A stretch of DNA of 64,000 bases from Sphingobium baderi (GCF_001456115.1 NZ_CP013264.1:3428501-3492500); one strand, 5' to 3'; positions 1 through 9,522 are shown, numbered from the stretch's first letter. Made by a program: numbers and translations. Notes: generated by a model not told the origin, from the sequence alone.

Positions 1-1207
1 GCCTGCGGTCTTTCAGTTCGGGCGCTCGGCGCGCCATGCGGAAGTCGCCAATCAGATGCTGGCGAACGGCCACGCCTATCGCTGCTATGCGACGCCCGAA
101 GAACTGGCGGAACTGCGCGAGCAGCAGCGCGCCGCGAAGCAACCGATGCGCTATGACGGCCGCTGGCGGGACCGTGCCTCGTCCGAGGCGCCCGCAGACG
201 CGCCCTTCGTCATCCGGCTGAAGGCGCCGCGCGAAGGCGAAACGGTGATCGAGGATGCGGTGCAAGGCCGTGTCGTGGTCCAGAATGCGGAACTGGACGA
301 CATGATCCTGCTCCGCTCCGATGGCACGCCCACCTATATGCTGGCTGTTGTCGTGGATGACAACGACATGGGCGTCACCCATGTCATTCGCGGTGACGAC
401 CATCTGAACAATGCCTTCCGCCAACTAGGCATTATGAAAGCGATGGGCTGGGAAGAGCCGGTCTATGCCCACATCCCCCTGATCCACGGGTCGGACGGGG
501 CGAAGCTTTCCAAGCGCCATGGGGCGCTGGGGGTCGATGCCTATCGCGACGAAATGGGAATGCTGCCCGAAGCGGTGCTCAACTATCTGCTCCGGCTGGG
601 TTGGGGCCATGGGGACGAGGAAATCATCTCCATCGCACGCGCCATCGAACTGTTCGATATTTCGGGCGTGGGCCGCTCGCCTTCACGCTTCGACATTAAG
701 AAGCTGGAGAATCTCAATGGCCACTATCTGCGGGAGGCCGACGATGCGCGGTTGGCGGCGCTGGTCGCCCCGCGCGTGGCAGCGGGGCTGGGCCAGCCCC
801 TCCCCGCCGACGCGGGCGCGCTGTTGACGCAGGCGATGCCTTCGCTAAAGCCACGCGCGAAAACGCTTAATGAAATTGCGGAGGGGGCGGAATTCCTGTT
901 CAAAAATTGCCCGCTGGATTTTGACGAAAAGGCCCTCGCTCTGCTAGACGACTCGGCGCGCGCGTTGCTGGCAAGCACAGCTGACGCTCTTTCTGCCGTT
1001 CAGCCCTGGACGGTCGAAGCGATCGAAGACGTCATACGCCGCGTGGCAGAGGATGCGGGCCTGGGCCTCGGCAAGGTAGCGCAGCCCTTGAGGGCGGCGT
1101 TGACCGGCCGGACGGTTTCGCCCGGAATTTTCGATGTCCTTTTCCTTCTGGGAAAAGAAGAAAGCTTGGGTCGGTTGATGGATGTGGGGCACGCATCGGT
1201 CGGCTGA
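1..1207 (+). CDS. gltX: Glutamate--tRNA ligase (5' end outside window)
   Basis: Class I aminoacyl-tRNA synthetase that charges tRNA-Glu. The reading frame is open from base 2, so the start lies upstream of the window and the N-terminal HIGH region is missing here. Visible are the [13 protein letters not shown] segment, the catalytic core around [10 protein letters not shown], the KMSKS-type loop as KLSKRHG (about 502-520), and the helical anticodon-binding C-terminus. The protein ends at TGA 1205-1207. The gene sits 18 bases before gltA on the same strand, so co-transcription is plausible. Some alphaproteobacteria carry two gltX copies with Glu or Glu/Gln specificity; this cannot be decided from the fragment. 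Confidence 0.95.
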   Translation, partial: PAVFQFGRSARHAEVANQMLANGHAYRCYATPEELAELREQQRAAKQPMRYDGRWRDRASSEAPADAPFVIRLKAPREGETVIEDAVQGRVVVQNAELDDMILLRSDGTPTYMLAVVVDDNDMGVTHVIRGDDHLNNAFRQLGIMKAMGWEEPVYAHIPLIHGSDGAKLSKRHGALGVDAYRDEMGMLPEAVLNYLLRLGWGHGDEEIISIARAIELFDISGVGRSPSRFDIKKLENLNGHYLREADDARLAALVAPRVAAGLGQPLPADAGALLTQAMPSLKPRAKTLNEIAEGAEFLFKNCPLDFDEKALALLDDSARALLASTADALSAVQPWTVEAIEDVIRRVAEDAGLGLGKVAQPLRAALTGRTVSPGIFDVLFLLGKEESLGRLMDVGHASVG

Positions 1208-1225
1208 CAGTTAAGGAGAACATGA

Positions 1226-2512
1226 ATGTCCGATAAAAATGCCACTTTGACCATCGGGGAAGAGACAAAGGACTACGCCGTTCTGGATGGCACGGTCGGC
1301 CCGCAGGTCATCGACGTGCGTAAGCTCTACGCCAACACCGGCATGTTCACCTACGATCCTGGCTTCACCTCCACCGCGAGTTGCGAATCGGGCCTGACCT
1401 ATATCGATGGCGACGAAGGCGTGCTGCTGCACCGCGGCTACCCCATCGGCCAGTTGGCCGAACAGTCCAGCTTCATGGAAGTCAGCTATCTGCTGCTGAA
1501 CGGCGAACTGCCCTCGAAACAGCAACTGGACGACTTCACCCGCACCATTACCCGCCACACGATGGTGAATGAACAACTCACCGCTTTCTATCGCGGTTTC
1601 CGTCGCGACGCTCACCCCATGGCCATCATGTGCGGCGTTGTCGGCGCGCTGTCGGCCTTCTACCATGACTCGACCGATATCAACGATCCTGAACAGCGCA
1701 AGATCGCCAGCCACCGCCTGATTGCCAAGATGCCGACCATCGCGGCCATGGCCTATAAATATTCGGTGGGTCAGCCCTTCGTCTATCCGCGCAACGATCT
1801 CAGCTATACCGCCAATTTCCTACGTATGACCTTCTCCGTTCCGGCCGAGGAATATGAGCCGGACCCGGTGGTCGTTGACGCGATGGACAAGATCTTCATT
1901 CTTCACGCCGACCATGAACAGAACGCATCGACCTCAACCGTGCGTCTGGCGGGTTCTTCGGGCGCCAATCCTTTCGCCTGTATCGCGGCAGGCATCGCCT
2001 GCCTGTGGGGTCCGGCGCATGGGGGCGCCAACGAAGCCGCGCTCAACATGTTGCGGGAAATCGGCACGGTCGATCGCATTCCGGAATATATCGCTCGCGC
2101 CAAGAACAAAGACGATCCGTTCCGCCTGATGGGCTTTGGTCATCGCGTCTACAAGAATTACGACCCGCGCGCGACCGTGATGCAGAAGACCGCGAAGGAC
2201 GTTCTTGAAAAGCTGGGCGTCGACGATCCGGTCTTCGACGTTGCGAAGGAACTGGAGCATATCGCGCTCAACGATCCCTATTTCATCGAAAAGAAGCTCT
2301 ATCCCAATGTGGACTTCTATTCGGGCGTGATCCTGTCCGCCATCGGCTTCCCGACCGAAATGTTCACCGTTCTGTTCGCTCTTGCCCGCACCGTCGGCTG
2401 GGTCGCGCAGTGGAACGAAATGATCTCCGACCCCGCGCAGAAGATTGGCCGCCCACGTCAGCTCTACACTGGCCCGACGCAGCGCGATTACGTCCCGGTC
2501 GGCAAACGCTGA
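1226..2512 (+). CDS. gltA: Citrate synthase
   Basis: Condenses oxaloacetate and acetyl-CoA to citrate, the entry step of the TCA cycle, in the cytoplasm. The 428-residue length is that of hexameric type II enzymes. Catalytic motifs are present: [10 protein letters not shown] with the active histidine near residue 265, [11 protein letters not shown] near 303-313, and the Asp of VDFYSGVIL near 362. The start is the ATG at 1226, preceded by AAGGAG about 7 bases upstream; an ATG four bases earlier is out of frame and stops after four codons. A strong intrinsic terminator follows. Confidence 0.97.
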   Translation: MSDKNATLTIGEETKDYAVLDGTVGPQVIDVRKLYANTGMFTYDPGFTSTASCESGLTYIDGDEGVLLHRGYPIGQLAEQSSFMEVSYLLLNGELPSKQQLDDFTRTITRHTMVNEQLTAFYRGFRRDAHPMAIMCGVVGALSAFYHDSTDINDPEQRKIASHRLIAKMPTIAAMAYKYSVGQPFVYPRNDLSYTANFLRMTFSVPAEEYEPDPVVVDAMDKIFILHADHEQNASTSTVRLAGSSGANPFACIAAGIACLWGPAHGGANEAALNMLREIGTVDRIPEYIARAKNKDDPFRLMGFGHRVYKNYDPRATVMQKTAKDVLEKLGVDDPVFDVAKELEHIALNDPYFIEKKLYPNVDFYSGVILSAIGFPTEMFTVLFALARTVGWVAQWNEMISDPAQKIGRPRQLYTGPTQRDYVPVGKR

Positions 2513-2535
2513 TCCGCGTCAGGAATGAAGAAAGG

Positions 2536-2564
2536 CGGCGCCGGTTCAGGCGCCGTTTTTTTTT
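2536..2564 (+). terminator. Intrinsic terminator after gltA
   Basis: Perfect 7-bp stem CGGCGCC/GGCGCCG with a 6-base loop, followed by nine T (2556-2564). It lies 24 bases after the gltA stop and separates it from the convergent gene at 2677. Confidence 0.92.
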
Positions 2565-2676
2565 CTTCATGCAGGAATTATGGTCTGCAAAGCCCCTTGC
2601 CTTTTCCACGATCGGATTTCGCTTTTGTTAATCATCAACCGAATGGGGCCTTCGCATCGGTGGGATCATCGCTATC

Positions 2677-4077
2677 CTAGACGGATATGTCTGCTTCCAC
2701 GGCCTGATCGAGCGGCAACCTCAAGATAAAGCACGCCCCCTGCCCCGCTTCCCCTTCGATGCGAATGTCGCCGCCCATCGCCCGGGCCAGCCTGCGCGAG
2801 ATATAGAGGCCTAGACCGCTGCCGCCCTGATCGTCGCGGCCCAGACGTTCGAACTTCTCGAATATCCGCTCGCGATCCTCCGTCGCGATGCCGGGGCCCT
2901 GATCCGTCACGAAAATGCGTGACTGGCCATCTTCCTGCTCCGTTTCGACCCGCACGACCGAGCCTTCCGGGCCATAGCGAATTGCGTTACCGATCAGGTT
3001 GACAAGAATCTGCAACACCCGGCGAAACTCGCCATTGGCGGGCACATGCTGCTCTGTCGCGGGAGCCATGATGCTGATCTGCCGGTCGAGCGCCTTCACG
3101 CTCAACAGTCCCGCCGCGCGCCGGCCCACATCTGCCAGATCAATCGCTTCCGAAACAACGGTGAAATCGGGACGGTCTATCGCCTGCAGATCGGCAAGAT
3201 CGTCTACCAGAGCCATCAAATGCCGTCCTGCCGATGCGATGTCCTGTGCATAGCCCGCATAATCGGGACGCAATGGCCCTTCCAACTGGGCGCTGATCGT
3301 ATCTGCATTGGCGATGATCCGCCCCAGCGGCTGGCGAAGCGAGCGATCCAGCCTCTTGCCAAAAGCAAGGGGGTCGAGAACGGCAGGCGCTGCGATCTCC
3401 GGCACCGGCACCGCCAGATCGAGTGCAAAGGCCTTCCCTCGATATCCCAATAATTGCCCGGTCAGGTCGAAAAGCGGGAAGCCGGAAAGATGAAAACGCT
3501 TGGCCGGATCGGCGGTCAGGCAGGCAAGCTGGTTACGAAACGCCCGGCGTTGCGTGAAACCGCGCAGGATGGCCATGTCGCCGTCCTCGTCCGGCTGTAG
3601 CTGGAAATAGCTGGAAAAGGGGTTGCCTGGCACAGGCGGCTGCAACGGCAAGACCCCGTCAGGATCGCCACCCTCCAGAACCATCTGGAACCGCAATTGC
3701 GTATCCACCTGCCAGCTCCAGCCGTCCGATACGGCGGCAAGGTCGGCTTCCAGCAGGCTGCTGTTGTTCCGCAAAAGCGGAATGGGACGTTCCTGCCAGT
3801 CGATCACGGACAGATGAACGGCTTTCCCATCCGGCCGCGCCCGCACCCACATATCGATATCGCACTGGTCGGATGCGGCTACCACCGGGCGGGACACGAT
3901 GATGCCCAGCCGAATCGCCAATCGCGCGACCGCGGCCAGTTGAGGGATGGCCAGACGCTCCCCCAAATCCCCGCCCGTTTCGCGCTGGAGCGCCAATAAG
4001 GGTTCGTCGGCACTAAGCAAAAGGCCCTCAGCCGATACCGATGCCTGAATGATGGCGGAGTGCACCGGCATGTTCAT
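2677..4077 (-). CDS. Histidine-kinase-like protein lacking the phospho-accepting His
   Basis: A 466-residue soluble protein. The N-terminal about 230 residues look like PAS-type sensor regions; the segment ending LFDLTGQLLGYRGKA resembles a PAS/PAC end. A HisKA-like dimerisation helix follows and then a complete HATPase_c domain: N box NLIGNAIRYG, G1 DQGPGI, F box FEKFERLG, G2 GGSGLGLYI. In the H box, which reads LDRSLRQPLG, Arg245 (codon 3343-3345, CGC) stands where the family has His. ATP binding is therefore expected but autophosphorylation on His is not. Start ATG overlaps the stop of the preceding gene (ATGA). No membrane segment was seen. It is the last gene of a four-gene minus-strand set; gltA converges on it. 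Confidence 0.85.
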   Translation of the reverse strand: MNMPVHSAIIQASVSAEGLLLSADEPLLALQRETGGDLGERLAIPQLAAVARLAIRLGIIVSRPVVAASDQCDIDMWVRARPDGKAVHLSVIDWQERPIPLLRNNSSLLEADLAAVSDGWSWQVDTQLRFQMVLEGGDPDGVLPLQPPVPGNPFSSYFQLQPDEDGDMAILRGFTQRRAFRNQLACLTADPAKRFHLSGFPLFDLTGQLLGYRGKAFALDLAVPVPEIAAPAVLDPLAFGKRLDRSLRQPLGRIIANADTISAQLEGPLRPDYAGYAQDIASAGRHLMALVDDLADLQAIDRPDFTVVSEAIDLADVGRRAAGLLSVKALDRQISIMAPATEQHVPANGEFRRVLQILVNLIGNAIRYGPEGSVVRVETEQEDGQSRIFVTDQGPGIATEDRERIFEKFERLGRDDQGGSGLGLYISRRLARAMGGDIRIEGEAGQGACFILRLPLDQAVEADISV

Positions 4078-5156
4078 CCCGCCGTCACCCGGCGCAGATG
4101 ATCGAGCTTGGCGCGAAAAGCCGCTGGCGTGCGTAGCGCGCTGACGGTCGCGTCGGCCTGCACGGCATGGAGCGATTGGTAACGCTCCGCCTGCACGACG
4201 ATTGCCGCGTCGGTAAGGGACGGCCGGACGGGGCGCAGTGCTAGAAGAAGGTGAACATAATCCGAATCCGATCCGCCCAGCGTCCGATTCAGGGCCGCGA
4301 CCTGATCCATGGGGCCGAACAGCAGGACATCCGCGAGTTGTGCACTCTCCATCCGTAATCGGCGTGCTGCCAGCGCAATGAAGATCAGGAATTGGCGTTG
4401 CGACAGCGCCAACGCCAGCAGTTCTGGTGCATCGGCCCGATCGCCGAGTTGCCGGACGACCACGTCGGCGATGGGAATGGGACCGGCCGCCTCCTCATGC
4501 CGGCGCAGCAGGACTTCGCCGGCCCGTTCAAAGGCGGCAATGATGGCATCGTCCGATCCCGACACGCGCTGCACGATCGCTGCAAGACAGGCCGCCGCTG
4601 TCCAGACTAGCTCGGCAAAATATTCCGCCGGGACGTCCGGACGCAAAGGCTCGTCCTCTCCACCGGTCGTGAGCCATCGCCCTTCCGCCAGCGCCAGGGC
4701 GGAAAGGGCGTTTCCAATCGTCGGGTCATCCGCCGACAGGACAGATTCGGCCTCTCCATCCGCGCTTTCCCCTTCGGGACGACCGGACTGGCGCAGCAGC
4801 AGGCTAATCCCGGCCCGCATTTGCATATGCGCCAGCAGGGACGGCCCCAACATTGTGGGCTGCGCGCAAACGGTGGGCCAGCAAAGCGGATCGGGCCATT
4901 CGTCCAGCGCGGCGGCAATGGGCGCTTCATCCTGCAAGGCAGTGCGGAAGGCGATCTCTATAGCACGCAGGCAGCCCCCCAGATGACGCCGCGTCTCCGC
5001 GATCAGCGCATCATTGCGTTCCCTCCCGTCCAGAGGAAAGAGAAACGCCAGATCGATGGCATGACCGACGGGCACAGCGGACAGACCGGCCATAACCCTT
5101 GTCATCGGCCAGCAGTCCGCCAGGGTCGATCCAGCAAGGGTCGGATAGGCGCTCAT
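4074..5156 (-). CDS. Uncharacterised helical protein, possibly DUF2336-like
   Basis: A 360-residue, Ala/Leu-rich, probably all-helical cytoplasmic protein with no signal peptide or membrane span. I do not recognise it firmly. The repeated helical pairs and the link to a kinase-like gene recall alphaproteobacterial DUF2336 proteins, but this is a guess. The last four bases overlap the start of the kinase-like gene, so the two are probably translationally coupled and act together. The next gene upstream in the set lies 58 bases away. Codon use is like the neighbours, with no sign of transfer. Confidence 0.7.
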   Translation of the reverse strand: MSAYPTLAGSTLADCWPMTRVMAGLSAVPVGHAIDLAFLFPLDGRERNDALIAETRRHLGGCLRAIEIAFRTALQDEAPIAAALDEWPDPLCWPTVCAQPTMLGPSLLAHMQMRAGISLLLRQSGRPEGESADGEAESVLSADDPTIGNALSALALAEGRWLTTGGEDEPLRPDVPAEYFAELVWTAAACLAAIVQRVSGSDDAIIAAFERAGEVLLRRHEEAAGPIPIADVVVRQLGDRADAPELLALALSQRQFLIFIALAARRLRMESAQLADVLLFGPMDQVAALNRTLGGSDSDYVHLLLALRPVRPSLTDAAIVVQAERYQSLHAVQADATVSALRTPAAFRAKLDHLRRVTAG

Positions 5157-5214
5157 GCGGGCACCATAATCACACGTCGTTAAAATGCACTAAACCGTCC
5201 CAGAGAAATATTTG

Positions 5215-6381
5215 TCAGCCACGTCGCGTCAAAATGATGGCGCCGGCCGAACCGATCGCACAGATCATCGCCAGATCGAGCATCCAGGAAACGCCCCCAG
5301 CCAGTTGCGCGGCGAACAGGAGCAGCAGGGCGCTTCCCGGCGTGAAAATCATCCATGCACGCGCGCCGCCCGTTCGCTGCCATCTGTCGGCAACCAGTAG
5401 AATCGCGAGCATCAATGCCAGATAGGAAGCCGTTATTGAGCCACTTGCCATGACCAACCCGAGCAGTGCGAAAAACGGCGTGATGAAAGCGATCCAGCCC
5501 AAAGGCGGCGAACGCAAGGCCAGCTCATCCAGCCGGTCGCTGACCTCCGAAAGCAGGAGAGCGAACAGCAGAAGGCAAAAGCCGATGACCGGCCAGTCGA
5601 GTTCAATCGGAACCAGCGCGATTGCGCCGATCATCATGGACGCGATTCGCACCTGTAACGCGGGCACCTGACTCCGCATCAACACGGGACCCAGGAAACG
5701 CGCAACCGGACCGAAAAGATAATGCTCGATTCCGCCGCGCATCCGGCCGGAGCGCGATGCCATGGACAGGACGGATTGCGCCACCAGATCGGCCTGCTGC
5801 TGCCCTTCAATCAGCGTGACGCGCCCTTCCAGCAGGTCATCCTGCGGAACGGTGATCCGACGCGCGCCTTTTTGAACCGCACCACGCACAAGGGTAAGCG
5901 CCAGATCCCAGTCGCCGATCATGTCCAGCGTGCCAAACAACAGGTCGGGGCTGATGCGAACCAGTCCGGCCCAACGCTGCCCGGCATCGATTCGTTCGAA
6001 GGGCGCGCTCGCGCGGCTGTCATCAGTGACCAGCAGCGCATCGCCTTCTGTCCCGGCGATGGCATCGAAATGCGATTGAGAAATAATGGCCCCATCGGCG
6101 ACCAGCAGGCTGTCCGCATCGCGCGGCATATCGCGCACCATCGCTATCATATCGCGCACCAGAACGACGGCTATCCCATCCGCGCTCAACCGGTCCACAG
6201 CCTGGGAAATCGCCGGCGTGATGACGTTGACGAGGATGAAGATGTGATCTGCGCCTGCACGCGCCGCCTGACGCGCCTGATATTCCACCAGCGTCTGCCC
6301 GGCAAAGTGCAAGGTCGCGCGTAACCCGGCGGGCGAATCGCCCGATGTCCGGCTGGCGCTCAAAATGGCCACGAAAGTCAT
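5215..6381 (-). CDS. Nucleotidyltransferase-like / degenerate CDP-alcohol transferase membrane protein
   Basis: About 388 residues from the ATG at 6381; a GTG at 6459 would add 26 residues. Residues 1-225 resemble a nucleotidyltransferase fold (FVAILSASR, then a LVEYQARQAARAGADHIFIL segment like sugar-nucleotidyl enzymes) but the glycine-rich G-x-G-T-R loop is not intact. Residues 240-388 hold about five hydrophobic helices placed like a CDP-alcohol phosphatidyltransferase domain. There, DELALR (285-290) is all that remains of the metal motif; no acidic residue occurs from 287 to 331, so the second D-x3-D half is missing. The order recalls fused inositol-phosphate cytidylyltransferase/DIPP synthases. 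Catalysis is doubtful. It follows the HPt-like gene in the same set. Confidence 0.75.
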   Translation of the reverse strand: MTFVAILSASRTSGDSPAGLRATLHFAGQTLVEYQARQAARAGADHIFILVNVITPAISQAVDRLSADGIAVVLVRDMIAMVRDMPRDADSLLVADGAIISQSHFDAIAGTEGDALLVTDDSRASAPFERIDAGQRWAGLVRISPDLLFGTLDMIGDWDLALTLVRGAVQKGARRITVPQDDLLEGRVTLIEGQQQADLVAQSVLSMASRSGRMRGGIEHYLFGPVARFLGPVLMRSQVPALQVRIASMMIGAIALVPIELDWPVIGFCLLLFALLLSEVSDRLDELALRSPPLGWIAFITPFFALLGLVMASGSITASYLALMLAILLVADRWQRTGGARAWMIFTPGSALLLLFAAQLAGGVSWMLDLAMICAIGSAGAIILTRRG

Positions 6382-6466
6382 ATTGCGAAAGGCCGACCCG
6401 TTCTTGTGTAGCCGCCTTTTCGCAAGGCCGGAGCAATCGCGCAAGCGACGCCTTGGCACAAAAGGA

Positions 6467-6769
6467 TCAACCCTGTTCGAGAGCCGCGAGCGCTGTCCGC
6501 AATTGCTTGAGAATTCGGGGGTCGCCTGGCGCCGCTTGCACGGCTTCCTCCGCCAGCGCCATCAGGCCCGTCAGGCCGAAACTGGCCGCCAGCCCCTTCA
6601 GCCGCCACGCAGCCAATTCCCAATTGGCGTCGCAACGCGCCCGGGCGAGCAAATCGACCTGACGGAGCGCGCTTTCCATGAACGCAACGTGCAGGTCGGC
6701 GATCAACGCCGAATCTTCACCAACAGCCGCCGCCAGAGCTGCATTCAAGGCGCCAGGATCATAAGACAT
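6467..6769 (-). CDS. HPt-like domain protein lacking the phospho-accepting His
   Basis: A 100-residue single-domain protein with the helical pattern of histidine phosphotransfer (HPt) domains. The signature normally reads H-x-L-K-G-x-A-x-x-x-G; here it is WRLKGLAASFG, so Trp55 (codon 6605-6607, TGG) replaces the His. The flanking helices and the LKG core are kept. It is the first gene of the minus-strand set and faces a divergent coiled-coil gene across 80 bases. The domain assignment is inferred from the signature and length. A phosphotransfer role looks impossible on the usual residue, leaving a binding or decoy role. Confidence 0.75.
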   Translation of the reverse strand: MSYDPGALNAALAAAVGEDSALIADLHVAFMESALRQVDLLARARCDANWELAAWRLKGLAASFGLTGLMALAEEAVQAAPGDPRILKQLRTALAALEQG

Positions 6770-6771
6770 GG

Positions 6772-6788
6772 GCCAGATGCTATCTGGC
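6772..6788. promoter_or_regulatory. Palindrome between divergent genes
   Basis: Inverted repeat GCCAGAT-GCT-ATCTGGC, arms of 7 bp with a 3-base centre. It begins three bases before the start codon of the HPt-like gene, inside the 80-base gap shared with the divergent coiled-coil gene at 6850. It could be an operator or a hairpin in the leader; no promoter could be fixed. Confidence 0.4.
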
Positions 6789-6849
6789 TTGCGTTAAGTT
6801 TTGGTAACAGGGCATTTTCGTTGCAGGAAAAGATGCTACTATAGCCGCC

Positions 6850-9522
6850 ATGACCGGGGGCAGCACAATCGTCGAGTTTTGGCGCGACAACGAAAAATCG
6901 GCGATCGACGCATCGCGCGTGGACGATGTATCGCCTTTGGAACAAAGCCTTTTCGACATGGAGGAGGATGAAGCCCCGCCGGCGCAGGCCGATCGCGCGC
7001 TCAAACGAACGCAGATCGCCCTTTTCCTTTTTGCGGCGGCATGGCTGACCTTCGCGATCTGGGCCAATATGTCGTCGGGCCAGTGGCGGGCGGGTCCGGC
7101 GGTCTGGCCCGGCATGGTCGCCACCCTGCTCATCCCCATCATCCTGCTGGGCGTTTGCTATATCTTGCTCATCCGCAACAGCCGGACGGAAAGCAGGCGC
7201 TATCTCAATACGGCTCAGGCATTGCGCGCCGAGGCGGACCTGCTGGAACTGCGGCTGGGCCGGATTGCCAGCCAGCTTGAAGCGGCGCGCCAGACCATGC
7301 AGGACCAAGCCGAACTGCTGGATAGCTATGGCGCGGCGGCGAGCAGCAATATGGAGGCTTCCGCCGAATTGATCGCCAGCCGCGCGCAAAGCACGGTGCG
7401 CGATGCCGAGTCCGCCGAAAAGGCAGGCCAGGCACTCGTCACCCAATTGAATACCCTGATCGAGGCCATGCCGGACCTGGAAGATCGGGCCGCGCGCATG
7501 GCCGCCCGGATCGTGGATGACGGCCATGCCCTGTCGGAGCGGATCGATGCGCTGGAAGCGCGGCTCCACGCGTTGGGCGAACTGTCCGACGACACCCGCA
7601 CGCGAACATTGTCCGCGACCAAGAGCCTGTCGAGCCAGCTTGTGCAGGTGCAGGAGGCCACCCGGTCGGCCAGTGAGGAGATGACCGGCATCGCCGACAT
7701 CGCCTCCGCTCGGCTGGAAGCGACCATGCAAGGCGCCCGTTCTGCCACGGACGAAAACCGGCAGGCCATCGAACAACAGGCTTCCGATCTGGAGGCGCTC
7801 ATGCAGAGCGTCCGCCAAAGCATAGCAGCGGTCACGCAAGCCAGCCGGTCCTCTTTCGCGGCGGAAATGGAAACTACCACGGCCCATTTGCAACAGGCGA
7901 TCGACCAGACGCTGAGCCAACTCCAGCACGTTATGTCATCGACAGGCGATGAACTGGGCAATCAGAAATCGGCTCTGGAAGATCTGCTCAACCGATCCCA
8001 GACCGGAATCGCAGCGACAGGTCAGGCGGCGCTTGTCACCATGGGCAACAGCATAAACGTCATTGAAGCCGATTTGCGGCAACGGATGGAAGCCACGCAG
8101 GCTCAGGTCCAGGCCGTGCTGGCGGAGTGCGATACGCGACTGTCCGATCAGGCGAAGGCGCTGGATTCACTCGTCACGAGGTCGCGCACCAGCATCGATG
8201 CCATTGGTGACGAAACGGTCGCCACGCTTGCCGACAATATGGGTGAAGTCGAAAATCGCCTGCATCAGATAAACGATCTGGTCGAAGGTCAGCGGACCTT
8301 GATGGCAAGCCTGCATGGGCAACTGGGCGACACGCTGGCAGCGGCGGAAGAGCGCTTCGGGGCGATGGAGCAATCCTCCATTGCGCGCACCGAAAGATTG
8401 ACCGACGCCCTGTCCAGCCTGACCGCCGAAACGCAACGGATAGACAATGCGCTGGCTGGCGGCGGCATAACGGCGGAAAAGCTGATCGCCTGCGCGGAAA
8501 CGCTGCTGGTCGCGCTGGATTCAAGTGTCAGGGAACTGGACGAAACCTATCCGGCGGCGCTGGAACGGTTCGACGCGCGGATGGAACGCAGCCGCACCCT
8601 TATGACAAGCGCGACGCCCGAACTGGAACGGCTGGAGGCCATTTCGGAAGCCCTCCTCGGTCGGACGCAGGAAGCGGAAGAGCTGTTGCGGGGTCAAGGC
8701 AGCCGCCTGACGGAATGGCTGGAAAGCACGCAGGGCGGACTGAAATCCAATCGCGAATTGGTGGACCGCCTGCGGCTGGCGCTCGACGGCGCGCATCAGG
8801 ATGCCACGCGCATCACGGAAGGCGCCGGTCCCTTGCTGGTCACGGCTCTGTTGCGGGTCAAGGATACCGCCGATCAGGCCGCCGAACGGGCGCGTCAGGC
8901 ATTAGGCAGGACCATTCCCGAAGCGGCGCAGGCCCTGGCCGATGCCAGCGAGGAAGCAATGGAACGCGCCATCGGCGATCGCGTCGCTGCCCAGATCGAA
9001 CAATTGTCCAGAGTTGCCGAGGAAGCGGTCAAGGCTGCACATCAAGCATCCGAAAGGCTGATGCGCCAGTTGCTGACGATTGCCGACACCAGCAGCAATG
9101 TGGAGCAGCGGATCGAGCAGGCGGAACGTGCCGCCGAGGAACGCGATCGGGATCATTTCGCCCGCCGATCCGCCCTTTTGATCGAATCGTTGAACAGCAC
9201 GGCAATCGACGTTGCGAAGATATTGTCGAACGACGTAACTGATTCGGCCTGGTCATCCTATCTGAAGGGCGATCGCGGCGTTTTCACACGACGCGCGGTG
9301 AAGCTGCTGGATGCCGGAGAGTCGCGCGAAATCGCCCTTCATTATGATGAGGATTCAGAGTTTCGCGATCATGTGAACCGCTACATTCATGATTTCGAAT
9401 CGATGTTGCGGATCATCCTATCGGCAAGGGATGGCAATGCGCTGGGTGTCGCCATCCTGTCGTCCGACATGGGCAAGCTCTATGTGGCGCTCGCGCAGGC
9501 GATCGAGCGGCTGCGGCAATAG
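6850..9522 (+). CDS. Two-TM coiled-coil protein with TipN-like architecture
   Basis: An 890-residue protein. An acidic N-terminus (1-50) is followed by two membrane helices (about 55-73 and 87-108) and then roughly 650 residues of Ala/Glu/Gln-rich heptad sequence, a long coiled coil. The C-terminal about 120 residues form a more globular, less repetitive domain (STAIDVAKILSNDVTDSAW through IERLRQ). Length, two N-terminal TM helices and long coiled coil match the layout of Caulobacter TipN, a polarity landmark; homology is inferred from layout only. MCP-like signalling is an alternative, but no receptor hairpin signature was seen. The start ATG lies in the short divergent gap with the HPt-like gene. 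Confidence 0.75.
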   Translation: MTGGSTIVEFWRDNEKSAIDASRVDDVSPLEQSLFDMEEDEAPPAQADRALKRTQIALFLFAAAWLTFAIWANMSSGQWRAGPAVWPGMVATLLIPIILLGVCYILLIRNSRTESRRYLNTAQALRAEADLLELRLGRIASQLEAARQTMQDQAELLDSYGAAASSNMEASAELIASRAQSTVRDAESAEKAGQALVTQLNTLIEAMPDLEDRAARMAARIVDDGHALSERIDALEARLHALGELSDDTRTRTLSATKSLSSQLVQVQEATRSASEEMTGIADIASARLEATMQGARSATDENRQAIEQQASDLEALMQSVRQSIAAVTQASRSSFAAEMETTTAHLQQAIDQTLSQLQHVMSSTGDELGNQKSALEDLLNRSQTGIAATGQAALVTMGNSINVIEADLRQRMEATQAQVQAVLAECDTRLSDQAKALDSLVTRSRTSIDAIGDETVATLADNMGEVENRLHQINDLVEGQRTLMASLHGQLGDTLAAAEERFGAMEQSSIARTERLTDALSSLTAETQRIDNALAGGGITAEKLIACAETLLVALDSSVRELDETYPAALERFDARMERSRTLMTSATPELERLEAISEALLGRTQEAEELLRGQGSRLTEWLESTQGGLKSNRELVDRLRLALDGAHQDATRITEGAGPLLVTALLRVKDTADQAAERARQALGRTIPEAAQALADASEEAMERAIGDRVAAQIEQLSRVAEEAVKAAHQASERLMRQLLTIADTSSNVEQRIEQAERAAEERDRDHFARRSALLIESLNSTAIDVAKILSNDVTDSAWSSYLKGDRGVFTRRAVKLLDAGESREIALHYDEDSEFRDHVNRYIHDFESMLRIILSARDGNALGVAILSSDMGKLYVALAQAIERLRQ

